NCBI GenBank assembly: GCA_009792885.1
Contig: WMCF01000059.1
Span: 3,497,209-3,561,208, forward strand
DNA length: 64,000 nucleotides
Reading direction: 5' to 3'
Source: Eremophila alpestris peregrina
Lineage: Eukaryota > Chordata > Aves > Passeriformes > Alaudidae
The notes under the pieces are model-generated. The model was not told where the DNA came from, did no database searches, and saw only the letters and a list, made by a program, of their open reading frames with translations. Numbering within the stretch: position 1 is the first letter of the stretch; each line of letters starts with the position of its first letter. A program made the position numbers and the translations under genes. This document shows positions 1 through 13,000 of the stretch, piece by piece.

Positions 1-130
1 CTGCCCTGCACTGCCCAGCACTGCCCAGCTCTGCCCAGCTCTGCCCAGCTCTGCCCAGCTTTGCCCAGCACTGATCAGCAATACCCAGCAATACCCAGCA
101 ATACCCAGCAATGCCCAGCTCTGCCCAGCC
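1..130. repeat. 10-bp minisatellite, truncated by the window edge
   Basis: About thirteen tandem copies of a decamer with consensus CTGCCCAGCT run from the first base. A middle block carries the variant ATACCCAGCA. The array decays after about position 130. Its true length is unknown because it continues past the left edge. Confidence 0.85.
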
Positions 131-3100
131 CAAGCCTGTTGATTCAGCACTGCCTGAACTCTCTCCCACCACACACTGCCCAGCACTGCCCATGGTTCAC
201 CTCCATCACCAGGTGGGCTGGACAGAGCCTGACAAGAGTGGCCTTGTTCAGCACATGCCACATCCCCCAGGTGGGTCCTACCCAATGGCCACCTCACCAG
301 TCCCTCCTGTTCTCCTCCTGAACACGACCACAGAACCTCCTGTGGCCCAGGACAGGTGCTGACTCACCTGGCGTGTGAACATACATCAAAAAACATCACC
401 AAAAAAGTCACTTTGCCCCAAGATGGCCGGTTTGGAGGTGGCTTGGGCCACTTCAGAAATCCGTAGACAGACCCTACCTCTTGGCCAGCCCTGAGCCTGT
501 GCAGAACAGAAATGGCTTTGAGACAAAGGGAATGGTGTGGCACATCCAAGGGATGCTCCCATTGGGAGGGAAGAGGAACGTGCAGAGGTTGGAATGTCTT
601 TAATCCCCATGCATGGGCTCCAGGCACAGTTGCCTCCAGCAATAACAGCCCTTTGACTGTGCTGGCTGAGTCACTTCAGCCTCCCAGGATGGGGACATTT
701 TATCATGCACAGGCCTGTACCTCTGAGGGCTGTGTGTCTGCTGAGGCTCTCTTGTGCAAGGATCCTGGTGTGATGGGACCTGATCCCAACATTTTTCTGG
801 TCGTTCAGGCGTGGTCCCTGCCAACAAACAATCCTCCTACTTCTGAAAATGAAACCCGACCTCTGAGGAGCTGTGATTTATTCTGGTTCCAGTCAGACTG
901 CTGTGGGTAGCAGGTGGTGTGTCCTTGTCTGCCAGGGCCTGCGGGCCACAGTGTCACCTGAACAGTGCCAAGCAAGGTGACAGTGCCACACTTGGGTTTG
1001 GGTCCTTGCTGGTCTGAACAGTCTTTGCTTGTCATGTTCATCAGTGTCCTCATCCCATCCAGAAGTCGGCTCATCAACCAGCAAGGTCACAAAATCACAA
1101 AATGGTTTGGATTTGAAGCAAGCTTAAGGACCATCCCATTCCACCCCCTGCCATGGGCAGGGACACCTTCCACTCTCCCAGGCTGCTCCAAGCCCCAAAT
1201 CTGGCCTTGGACACTTCAGGGACGGGGCAGCCATAGCTTTTCTGGGCACCCTGTGCCAGGGCCTCACCATCCTGAATAAATCCTAAGAAAATTAGACTCA
1301 GCAACTGAGAAATCCCACCAACTAGTGCAGGATTGCTCCATGGGCACAAGAATTTGAGCTCTGACTAAGGCTGTCACCAAGCTGCTGTGAAGCAGCACCT
1401 TGCTGTAGGAAAGCAAATGAAATCCAGGGATTTTGTTTGAAGGCAGGAACTAATGGAGAGGCAGGAACAGACAGATGATGACAGACAAAGGCTGAGGCCA
1501 GGGTGATCTGGGATCTCAGGGTCGCTGTGATCTTGTGGACTGTGGTCCAGCTTCACAGACCATCAGTGCCTCAGTCAGTCACCCTGCAGCAGACCTGGGA
1601 TCCATGCAGATCCCTGCACCACCATCCCTGCTCACACCCTGGAAAGCAGCTTCCTGTCCTGGGGGGAGCATGAATGTAGGGAGCAACACTGTCTGCCCCA
1701 TGCTTTTAGGACCATGGAGTCAGGAGATGACAGATGACTGATTTGCAGAGTTGTTCCCTCTTTTCAATGCTGTTGACATAAATCGTGCAGTGACTTCTTG
1801 GAGCAGAATGTGCTGGCGATCCTTGGAGATGGCCTGAAGCCCAGGCCTCCTGCTGAGGGTGCTCTCCTCAGTGAGCTGCAGCATTGTCTTCCTCCTTCTC
1901 ATACAAGAGCAGCATCCCAAAGGGCAAAATGCCACAACTTAGACAGAGAGGGACCCAGTAGCCCTGTCCCAGCTTTTCAGATGCCCTGCTGCCCTCTGAA
2001 CCTTTTTGCCATCCTCCTGTTTTAGCACTGCCTGGGCATCCCAGTATGGAGCAGCCCCAGGAACCTGGAGCAGTCCCAGGAGCCAGGTGTCACAGAGAGG
2101 AGGTGTGATTCTGCAGGTGTGTAGGGGTTTCCCTGGCATCACCCCCCAGGTTTTGGTAAAATTATCTGAGCTCTTCCAAAAATCATGCTGTCTGTTGTTT
2201 ATAAAAAAAAAAACAAACGTAATATGCAAGGGTGTTTTAATGTGATGTGCAAGGATTGACTGCAGTGAGTAGGGCCTTGATACGAGACTGTAAGAGAAGC
2301 CATCCTGGGACATCCAGGGATAAATGCAACGTGTCTTCTCCTGCTAAAACCTGAGCTCCCTGTAAGAAAAGCTGGAGCTTTCCTTGGAGCTTGAGGCTGA
2401 ATGAAGAACTTGTTTAACACCAGGGTGGCCCTGTCCCTAGAATATTATCAGACTCTGTTTGGAATTGGGTTTTGGCTCCTCTGAGTCATGCTCTGATGAT
2501 GAGGTATTTGGATTCATTATGTGCAATGTGAAGAAGCACTGGTTCTTGTCCCACTCCCAGCATCTGAAAACTTCTCTAGCTGCCCTGCTGCTGTGAAAAA
2601 CAGCATTGTCCACCACTCCAGTGGTTTTTGAGGTCTCTAAAGCATCTTCCTTAAATATAGTTTGTCTGCACCAAAATGGCTTCATTTTGGAACCAGTCCA
2701 TGCTGATGGTGGTCTGGAAAGTCTCTCAGTCTGTTTTACTGGTTGGAGAAGGGACTTGTAACAAATGGCAGGCAGCAGGATCCAGCAGAAGTGTGACAAT
2801 GGGCTTTGCTTTAGTACTGACTTCAGATACTTCCAATAATCACCACAAAACACCAGACTCAGATTTCAGAGACCCACTGAGATTCAATATTTGTTCCACC
2901 AAAATGCTGAAAGCACTTTCTGAAGCCCCACTATGTATCTCTCTGTGTTCCGCTCTGCACCTACTTGATTTTTAACAGACATTAATTATTATTCCACTTC
3001 ACTGGGCTGCAGGACCCAGGGTTTTATCTCCCCAGCACACCTTGGCTGCAGAAACAAATCCATGTGCAGGACCAGGAGCCCCAGAGGCTGTGCTGGTCCT

Positions 3101-5707
3101 TGTGGGACAGTTGCCCACCTGCACGAGGTTTTCCATCCCACTGGGCTGCAGAGAACAGCCACGGGATCCATCACTGGGGCTTTCATGCCCCTGGCACAGC
3201 ATGGAAGGAGAGGCACAGTCCAGGATTATGGACTTCCAGGGCACATTCACACCAGCCCCACGTCCTGTGTGGCTGACACTCATCCCAGCGGGGTCCCAGC
3301 AGCCTCACAGCGTGTCCCCCATGGGGAGGGGCTCTGGGTGCAACAGTGAGGCAGCTCCTGGTGCTCGGTGCTCCCTGCACTTGGCCCGTGGCCACGGCCA
3401 GCAGGAGGGGAGAAGAGCCCCAGGGATGGGAAGAGGGAAATGAGAGTGGCAGGGTGGTGTGAGTGGGGTGCACCAGAGGAGCTGAGGGGGCAGCACCTGT
3501 GATTGTCAGAGGCTTGGAGTGCCCCTTGTGAGCACTGGGACCCCTGAGGCCCCCTGTGCTGGCAGGGAGCAGCTGTGCACAGGAGCTGCAGCAGGAGGAC
3601 ATGGGCAGGGCAGCCACAGCAATCCCACTCTTCTGCTACCCCTGCAATTTCTATTGTAGGTTCCCCCTCAGGTGAGGCTTTGGCATTTCCTGCTCTTGCT
3701 GCCTGTTGTCATCTGGCTGCTCTGCTGCTGCCCCATGTCCTGCAGGGCAGGTGCCAGGTGGGACAGCGTGGCCTGGCCAAAGCTTGGCCAGCATCAAGAG
3801 GAACAGCTGGTGTCCTGCTCCTCACACCCCCTGTAGTCACCCCCAGGGTCTCTGTTCTCTCCCAAGAGCACTTCTGCCCTGCCCTGGCTCTCCTGTGATT
3901 CCCACTAGCCCAGGCAGAGCTGTAAACCAGTGCCCAGCTGTATTTGTGCAGTCTTTTATCCCTGTTCATCTATGGAGCCTTTCCCCCAGTTCCCCTGTAG
4001 AATTCTGCATTTCCCAACTGCTCTTCCACACCAGCCTCTCCCTGCACCCCTCCTCATATGTGCAAGTTGTTGATAGAAATGCCAGGTGAGATGTTGTAGA
4101 TCCTTAATCATGTTCTTTATTTGGAAGGGAACCATTTATTAAGTGTGGCTTCTCTGCTGCCCTTTTGCACCAAACACATCTTCTCTCCTGCACTGAATGT
4201 AAAAATTTAACATTTTACTAAAGGAAAGCTTAAGCCATGGTAGCTTGTGTCTATTCTTTCTTCTCCATTCTTATGGTCTTTTACCCTGTATAGAAAAAAA
4301 AAAAATTGGTACAACTCATTTTTCATTAGCTACTACTGACAGTTCCTCATTTCCTTGTTTTTTCTTCTGTGTTCATATAAATAATTTCCTGGTAAGCCCC
4401 CATTTTCTTCCAGAAGTTGAAGAGTTTTGTGCCCTATAGCTTTCCTTTTTTAAAAGTTGTCTCTTTCCAACTTTCTTTTCATGCCAGACCTCTGAATCCT
4501 TGGCAGTAAAGCTGCAGTCACTGCAATGGGGAGGTTTTTTGCCTACATCCTGCTCTTTGGGCTGCCCCTCACCACTAAGGCCATGCCCTGCTCCTTTGAC
4601 ACTGGCAGTAAATGATGATAGCACCCTAAGCACATTTCCTGTTTCATGCTATCTCCAGCCACTCTTAGAAGGTTTTGTAAAGAGTAACCTCAGATATGTA
4701 AAACTGTCCTTTTTTAGGCACTTCCCCTGGCCCAGCTATCTTGCTGGGATGTGTCTGTTATCCAGGGGAGCATGTGTCAGTGGTGTCCCAGTTCTGCAAG
4801 GAACAAGTAGGTTTAGGGCAGAGGCATGTCCAGAGGCAAAACCAGCCTTTGCAGAGATGCTGAGATGATGACACCAGGAAACTCAGATGCGTGGTGCTGC
4901 AGCAGGTCAGTGAGAGAGGATTGTGTCTGACCAGGTCTGAAACAGAGTGTGGTTCTCACTCTGCCTCCATCCCTAGAATTGTTCAGACATCACCCCTGTG
5001 AGCACTGTCACCTTTGTCTCCTCCTTTCCCATCACCTGTGGAGGTGTCTCCATGTCCACAGCCCTTCTCCATGCCCTACACTCACTGAGGGGCCCTCCTG
5101 GGTGCTGCCTGTTCAGCCCAACAGCCCCAGGCACCTGCTCTCTCTGGAGTCTCTGATTTGGTGTTTTCCACAGCAGTTCCAGTTCCTGCTGCAAGCAGTG
5201 CCAAGGCTGTGAGGCCCCTGAGCAGACAGCTGTGAGCAGCTCCTCATCCTCACTCCTGCTCTGCCTGCAGCTGGCCCACACTGGGGCAGGAGAGCTGCCA
5301 TGGGCTGGTTTCCATCCCCTCTGGAGGGAACCACGGACACACACAGGCAAAGGATGCCTGACTCCAGGACAAATGTGGGACAGAGCACTGCTGCCAGTCT
5401 GGGGTAACTGATGCACATCTGCAGGGCAGAGGTCCCTTTGTGGTGACATCCTCCCAGGGGATCCCCAGTGCAGCACCACTCCCCCCTTGGCCCTTCTGCT
5501 GCACATCCTAGGCCAGGCTGGGCTGCAGCTCACCTGCCAGACACCCTAAGCTGGTTTAAGACCCCTGGCCAACATGATGCTTTCCAACTACTCCAGCTTT
5601 CAAGCAAGGACCCAGAACAACCCCAGAAACAAGCAGCAACATCCTCCATTTCATGTCAGGCTGTTGTTGTTGGGTTTTTAACAAAGTTTTCTTTTTTCTA
5701 ATTATAG
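131..5707 (+). other. LGR6: Upstream LGR6 intron, no exon recognised
   Basis: This stretch precedes the first visible exon. Apart from the edge minisatellite and one CR1 fragment (about 1087-1285) I see no repeat and no coding exon. In particular I could not find the preceding leucine-rich-repeat exon, expected as a 72-nt module ending in CT before a GT donor. The stretch is therefore taken as intron. The short open frames here on both strands show no family resemblance. Confidence 0.6.
1087..1285 (-). mobile_element. CR1 LINE 3'-end fragment
   Basis: The stretch begins with degenerate CR1 terminal octamers (ACAAAATC) and continues with the diagnostic 'ccctgccatgggcaggga' and 'ccttccactctcccagg' blocks of the avian CR1 3' region. 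It reads as the reverse complement of CR1, so the element is on the minus strand. It is 5'-truncated, as is usual for CR1. Confidence 0.85.
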
Positions 5708-5779
5708 GATGTTGCAGAACAATCAGCTGAGCCGCATCCCTGCAGAGGCACTGAGAGATCTTCCAAATCTCCAATCTCT
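5708..5779 (+). CDS. LGR6: LGR6 coding exon: one leucine-rich repeat (first visible)
   Basis: The exon is 72 nt, bounded by a pyrimidine tract ending in ATTATAG and a GTAAGT donor. It enters and leaves in phase 2: the first G completes a leucine codon begun upstream (CT|G). It encodes MLQNNQLSRIP followed by AEALRDLPNLQSL, one 24-residue repeat. Human LGR6 has nearly the same MLQNNQL start at its third repeat. This places the signal peptide, cap and first two repeats upstream. The repeat belongs to the N-terminal half of the array, whose concave face binds R-spondin in LGR4/5 structures. Confidence 0.93.
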
Positions 5780-6649
5780 GTAAGTCATTAAAACTCAATG
5801 CTGTGAGCTGCACAGTCCCTTGGGGACCCCAGGCTTCCCAGCATTTGAGTCATTAGTTCCTTTGTCAAGGATGTTCTGTTCCTTCTTCCTTTTCTTTTCC
5901 AATTTATGCAAAGATTACTGTCACTTAGAGTGGAAGGGAGGGGAGGGCAGTTTTCAAGGAAGAAACACTGTCTTGGTAGAGGATGTTGAAATTACAGCTC
6001 CCCATGTGTGCATTGTGATGAAAAGGCCACCAGAGCCAATGCATATTTCAAGGAACATTGGAAAATATCCACCCAAAAAGTCTCTGTCCCCTGCACTGTG
6101 GACCATGGTGGGGAAGGGACCTGCCAGCGAGCACAGAGGACACTCTGGGCTGTCAGAGTGCAAGCTGGGCTGTTTTACCCAAATGGAGGATAACTGTGTC
6201 AGGGCAGAACTGCTTTAAAGACTTTTAGCGATTCAGCCTGGGAAGAAGCTGAGGCTGTGATTATGCTTTTCGTTTAAAGGAGCTGCACCCACAGCAGGTT
6301 TGTGCTCCTGTGCTCCCTAAAAATCACACGACTTTGGAATTTTGCTGTTTTGCTGAGAATGGGCACAGTTGAGACCAGCCCCTGGGAGTGCCAGTGAATT
6401 TAGGGAAGGTGTGTTTGGTGCAGGGAGCACAGCTGAAGCTTGTAAGAGCATTAGAGCTGGGCTGAACCACTGAAAATCTGATCTTATCCCTTAATCCTTA
6501 ACTTCAGTCCTAGTCTTACACAGCCCTTTTACATAGAAATGATAGCTGGGAGCAGTTTCTGGAAGTCTCCTGCTTGGGGCAGGATTATCCCAAACACTCA
6601 GGGGGCAGTTGCAGCTTTGTCTATCCAAGCACAGACATTCCCTTCTTGC

Positions 6650-7012
6650 TGGTAGCCTGGGGCTGTCCTTCTTGAGGAAGAAGCTTTTTGTCTAGTCCAA
6701 CCTAAAACTCCTGGAAGGGCAATTTGTGGCCATTACTCTTTGTTTGATCACCTGGAACCATCCTGAAGGGCTTGCCTCCATCATCTTTGGTTGTGGGTCC
6801 CTGGCAGTTCTCCTCTCAGCCCCTTCTCTGCTAAGTGAAACCAACCCTGTTCCTTCCACCTCTACTCATGGGGCAAATGCCCTGGGGCCCTGACTCAGCC
6901 ACTAGCCCTCCACTGGACCTATCTCCCTCCTCTTCATCCTTCTTACACTGGGCATCCCAAAACTGGGCAGAGTTCTCCATGTGTGGCCCTCCCAGTACCC
7001 AGTAGGAGTTTC
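6650..7012 (-). mobile_element. Old CR1 LINE fragment
   Basis: The reverse complement resembles the CR1 region upstream of the 3' end. The recognisable blocks are 'cttgtcctcatggggc'-like wording, 'ggcatcccaaaactgggcag' and 'ccatgtgtggccctcccagt' before the element ends. It is strongly diverged, which implies an old insertion. The left boundary is approximate. Confidence 0.6.
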
Positions 7013-10000
7013 TGTAAATATTAATTTAAATATTAATTTGTAATGGGGGTGTTGGCTGTGCAGGATGTGAATGTTCTTTCTGCCAGAAGAGATTTGAAAC
7101 ATTTGTTGTTGAAACATCATTGGCATATGGTTGTGGTTATTATTAAATTGTGTTGACATCACCACCAGAGCCAGAGTCCAGACCCCCCCACTCCAGGGAT
7201 TTTGAGATGAGGTTGTTCTCCAAGTGACTTCTCATTCAAGGGAAGCATGACACAGAAGGTCACTGCCCCAGGAACACCCCTTGTCCCCTCAGCCTGTGTC
7301 TCCCATGCCTTGCAAGTGTGTGAGAGCCAGTGCCACCACAGCCCACAGCTGCAGAGAGCCAGCCTTTGTTTCTGAAGGTTCAGCTGCCTGCAGAGCAGCA
7401 CTGCCACCAGTCCTGGGGCATTCACCACTGATGGGTGGTGACCTGGGCTAGTGCTGGGAGGTCCACATGCTCCCTCTGCTCAGCCCACAGCCCCTGCCAA
7501 AATCCCACAGGGCATGAGAGATGCCAAACACCCCAGGAAGATACTTGCAGCACTTTGGGGGTTGTTTAAGGGGCAGGGTGGGAGGATGGCTTGTGTGAAC
7601 TGCCACAGAGCACCTCATCCAGGGTGGTTATCCCAGATGTCTCCAAAGCTGGGTCGGGGTAGCAAGGCCCAGCCCTGCTCCAGCTGGATTGGGAACATTT
7701 CTGAGCACACACACAGTGTGCTGCAAGGTGGTACCACTGCTGAGCCTCACACTGGGGCAAGCATGGCCTGGAGAGCATCCTGGGTCTCACCCTGTGCTGC
7801 TCCCCTGTGGGAGCAGCCAGTGCCTGCAGAGTCATGCAGTTCTCCTTCTAGCTCATGTTCAGAGATGCTCTGCACCCAGCAGGAGTGGCACAGCCTGGAC
7901 AGCACTGTGTCTGAGAGGGAATACAGGGCTGGGATGCTCTGCTTGGTTCCTACTGGTGCTGCCATGGCTTCTCCACATGTGGCTATTCACCTCAGACCAA
8001 GGGACTCCATGCAGGTCTGCATTAGAGTGATTTTTTCCTCTCTTTTTCAAATATCTGAGTAATTTTCCACAAGTTTATGAGACTCCTGTGTATCCATTGC
8101 CAAAAAAATTGCCAGCCTGGAACACCTACAGGTCACCCACAGCAGTTTTCAAGAATCACCAGTCAGACCATCTGAGCCCCAGTGTATTTGTGCTGCTCAG
8201 AGACTCCTTTTTTCCTTTCAGAAGGGGAAGTGGCTTTATGGCACATCATGACAGTCCATGAGTTACCAGACTTGTATGGCACTTGGTGAAATATTAACTC
8301 TCTGTTTGCATGTTGGCAACACATCCTAAGCAAGCAGGACAGCTGGGAAGGGGGTGAAAATGGGAGCCAACAGGAGTGGGGTGGAACCAGCAGCAGACAG
8401 AAAGGGATTGTGTGTTGGTTATTTTCTTGCTCTTTCAGGTGTTTACATTTGGTGTCCACGTTTGTCGTTCTGGGATTCAGGCAGGATTTGAAGGGAAAGT
8501 GTGTATCCCTTAGGGACAAACCGACCCAGGAGAGGAAAGGCAGACTTCTCAATGCACAAGTCTTTTCTCAGGATTATAACAGAAGCAGCAAAACTTCTGA
8601 GACTGAGAACAATTGTTTTCAGTTCTATCAGAAAAACTTGCCAATCAGTTCAAAGAGACGAGGTGACAAGACAAATGGGACAGAAAGGGATATTCTAGCC
8701 ACTGTGGGACAGAGGGAGGCTGGCATCCACTGCCTGCACACAGTTAGATTTGAAATCTAGCAAAAAACTGTGTCAATGAACTCCAGTTGTCTCCAAACAT
8801 GGCAGCTGTCTTGGCTTCTGGGCATGTAGAGAGGAGGAGATAGGACACATCACCCAATTTTGGTGGCACTTGGAAGTGAACTGCAGGGTCCCTTTGCAGC
8901 ACTGCTGGGGCCCAAGCTTGGCTCCCAGGCAGGAGGCACATCCAGACCTGTGCTGGAGTCCCTCTGCTTGCTGGCTGAGAGTGCTGGACAGTGCAGGCAG
9001 CTCCTCAGGCTCTGTAGGATGCATGCACTGAGATAAGGAACCAGCTGGAAGTGCGCAGGGAGTCAGGGAGTCCCTGACAGCAGGAGATCAGCTTTACACA
9101 CATGCTCAAGGAGAGGGGAGCCCAGGCAGGAAGAAACTTCAATAAATGCTGTCCATCAGAGGGCAGAGGGGAAGCCATTCCTCCTTTTTATCAGGTGCTG
9201 ATGCATATTGAAGTAGGAGTGCCCTGTCTAGGGGCACACTCAGAGCATGAATTCTCCACTGCAGGGTGCCTTGACCCAGGAAAGCCTGGGGCCCTCTTGC
9301 ATTGCACATGCACCCCCCCATGCCTTTCACCCTCTGGCTTTGTGGCTCCAGCTTGCTCCCTGTACCAAGAGCAGGAGCTCTCTGTACCTGGGTCCTGCTC
9401 ACATCTGTCTCTAGAAGATAAAAAAGGAGAAACACGGATGTCACAAAGACCACACTTACACTGCTCTGCTTCTGAGGGCCTGTCTTCACACAAAGAGCTT
9501 TCTCAAAGCTGCCAACCCATGAACTTCAGGTGTACAGACTTTTTCATGGCAGGTGTGGTGTCCCCCACAAAAGATGTGCTGTGGAACCAGCACTGGGAGA
9601 ACAATCATTTTAACTTCTCTAGATGAGGCAACACTGGCTCCCTGGGAGCCCAAGTTACTGAAGATCCTTCACTGGACAGACAGCAAGCCAGAAAATAATG
9701 GTTCAGGCAAGTTTCAGTGAGATGGGAGAGTTATAGTGTTCCCCTTTGGATTCTTTTTCTTGGATATTCTTGGACATTGCCCTGTGTGATCCCCCCATAT
9801 CTTCCCTAACCAAGGAAGATGCAGTCCTGAGTTCTGGCAAATAACAAACACAGTAAAGAGGGCTTCCTCCTGCAAACTCTCACACAGGTGCTGTGAATAC
9901 CAGCCAGCCAGGAGGAGGTTTCATTCATCCAACAAAACTCTGTGCCAAAAGGGCATTTTTTGGTTGAGGATGCCCACTGCCCATCATGCCATGTGCTGAC

Positions 10001-13000
10001 CCAAAGCTTGACTGCTCTAGGTTGGATCCCTGGGTATCACCAACCACTGGTCATCAGGGACCTCCTGAGGTCTGCAGCAGCCCTCCTCAAAGGGTTTGGC
10101 TTTCCCCAGGCAGAGGTGTCCATGGTTCAGTCTGCCCATGGATGTCAGCCAGCCTGAGGGGACAAGTGTCCAACCCACCCAGACAGCCCCATCCACATCA
10201 GACCCTGCTGTGCTTACAAAAACCCCTCACCAGGCCCTCCAAAGCTGCAGCCATGCCCAGACCAGAACCAGACCTGCCCTGCTCCCTGTCAGCTACAGGA
10301 TGTGGAGGCATCACTGTCTGGAGCCCCAGCTGTCAGGAAGGAGACCTTGGCAGGTTTCTCCAGATGAATACAAAGAGGAATTTGGATTTCAAAAGAAAAG
10401 TCCAGGCTCTGGAGACTGAGCCTCTTTCCAAGTATGAGGGAGCTGCTTTCCCAGCAGGCTTGATTTATCTGGGAAGCGTGTTGGGAAGCCTGGTGGGGAG
10501 GATTAGAAAGAACACGCACACCTGATGGCAATGCTCTGAGCCCTGCAGGGGTGCCAAGGCCTTACGTAATGCTGGGATGCAGTTGTGATCCCCTGGCAGA
10601 GTGTCTGGCTGCTGGTGGTTTAGAGGTGCACTAACAACATACCATGTGCATTCTGGAAGAGTCGTGTGTCAGTCTAATTAACGACTTTGTGGTTTGTGAG
10701 CACTTACCTAAAGCAGATGGGCACTGTGTCTGTTCCTCTGCCAGGCAGAAGGAGTCCAAGGTATTTCAAAGTGAGCAGGTGCTATAAATTATAATTACCA
10801 AGCTTGTCAAAGTAGAGAAAGCAGAGAGAAAAGAAACCTGGTGGATTAAGAGATCAAGATAAACTCCCAGTTTTTCTTTTTCAAATGCTTATGGAAAGCT
10901 TTTTCAGGGGGAGTTTCTTGCAGATCAGCATTTTGGGAAGGTGCTTAGCATGTGTCTGGCTCTTCAGGGTGAGTGTTGTCTATATCAGCCTGGGGGGGAA
11001 GGGAGGATTTAGTGCCAGGCAAAAGAGTTAAAGCCTCAAGATCCTGCACCATGAAATCGAGCTCCCCTTGCCCCCTTTCCTCACCGCACTTTGGGTTTTC
11101 CCTCATGTTCCTGGAAAGATGCTCCATTGTGCTGGCAAACACTTGTGGGTCATTCCCCAGCTCTGTATCCCACAAGGATTGACTCTCTTGCTGTTGGGCT
11201 TGATGGCATGCAGGAATACAACCTGTGGCTGTGTCTCCATCCATATTCTGTCTCTTGGCAACTCCTCCTGTGTGCAGAAGAGTATCTGCTTCCCTCTGTG
11301 CCAGCCTGTGTCAGTCCCCCACAGCCAACCACGCCTTGTGGCTAATGTACCCAGTGCAGAGGTAGCCACAGTCAGTACCAGTATGCAGCAGGCCCCATTC
11401 CATGCAATCCTGTCCTTGCTCTCATTGTAGTTCCCCTTTCTCCATCACAGTCTTGCATCCCTCTGGAATATTTGCAGAATTCTCCTGCCACTCTGCCACA
11501 AACCTCCTGTTCCCAGCTGAACTCAGCCATGGTGTCCCTGAGGAGCACTCTGGTCCCACCAGCACCATCCCCACTGAGGGCACCTTCTCATTCCTGACCC
11601 TTGTAAGGCAGCACTGCTGTCCTCTGCTCATGCAGCCTTCACAGCCTGAGGGGATGACAGCTGGAGGAGAAACTGTGCCATAGACATTGTTCTTAAAAAT
11701 ACTGAAATCATTTTCCTGTTTGCTAAAGGTGTGGTTTCCCATTATATTCTGATTTCAATCCAGCTGTACTTGACCCATAATCAACAAGGGCTAAATCAGC
11801 CTGAAGTAACTCCCTGAGTACAGGTTAATTATACCTCCAAATAAAGCAATCCACTTCCTCCATCCCTTTAGTTTGCCACCATTTGGACTCCTGTGGATAT
11901 GCAATAAAGGCTGCTTCATCCCCTATCCCTTAAGGCAGGTAATTATTTTCATACATATGGCCAGAGATTAAAATGCAAAAAATGACTTATAGCAATTTGA
12001 GAACATGTGGACTTTGATGTAGGCAAAGGAGGAAGGCTCTTCCCACCAGATCAGATTCTCACAAGCATATAAATTCTTGTGACAGAAGGAAGAAAAAAAT
12101 TCCTTTGGAATCAACATGGCCTGAAGAGCTCAGTCAGTTCATTCCTCATTTCACTTCTTTGATCAGTTTGAGATTTGACAGTTTGCTGTTCACAGCAATA
12201 TTCTTCTCTATAAATCACACGTGATGCTGTGAGGTTTTGGGAAGGTGTTGTTTCCATTGGTTGTTTAGAGGATAAAAGCTATCACAAAACAGATACCTGT
12301 GAAGTCAGTACAACACAGCAGTGACTTACAGTCTGTTGGCACAGGAGCTGTCTTGTGGCAAGCCCACCTCAGCTCTGATTTACTGGCTACAGAGTCTGGA
12401 GCACAAGGAAAAGGAGGTCAGGGAAGAGCAGTGAGGTAGCTCTGATGGAGTATGTGAAGATGGACTGAAGCCAAGTGTCTGCAAATGTTTCCCTGGTGAT
12501 TGCTGCTGCTGAGCACACAGGACCTTGGGTTTCCCCTCTCTGGACAGCAGAAAGCATTCCTGCAGCAGGAAAAGGAGCTCAGGATGGGCAACATGCTGTC
12601 CTTCCACTGGAGAAGACACAGGCTGCTCTAAACCTTCCTGTCCCATCTCTGAAATCCCATTTTCCCTGAGGTCTCCCTTCCCAGCAGCCAGCTCTGGACA
12701 GCAGCACAACTGAGTCAGTGGAGTTTTGGCACTTCAGCCTTTAATAGTATTTCTCCAAAGGGGATAGTCTGGGAGGGTCCAAGAGCAGACATTTACCACA
12801 CTCAAGTGAATGCTGCAGGCAGATGTGCCACACATCTGGATGTACTGAAGTTAATTTTCAGGCACTGATGTAGCCATGGTGTGGTGAGTCTTTGCTGCAG
12901 TTTGGCTGCTGCTAGTGTTCCTGGTAGCTGTATGGGTGCAGGAGCCCCTCTGGCTGCTCTGCCATGATCCTTCCCCCCAGGTATAGCTTGGACAGTCTGG

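Noticed and set aside
1..130. CRISPR array
   Set aside because: The units are directly adjacent 10-bp repeats without spacers, in vertebrate DNA.
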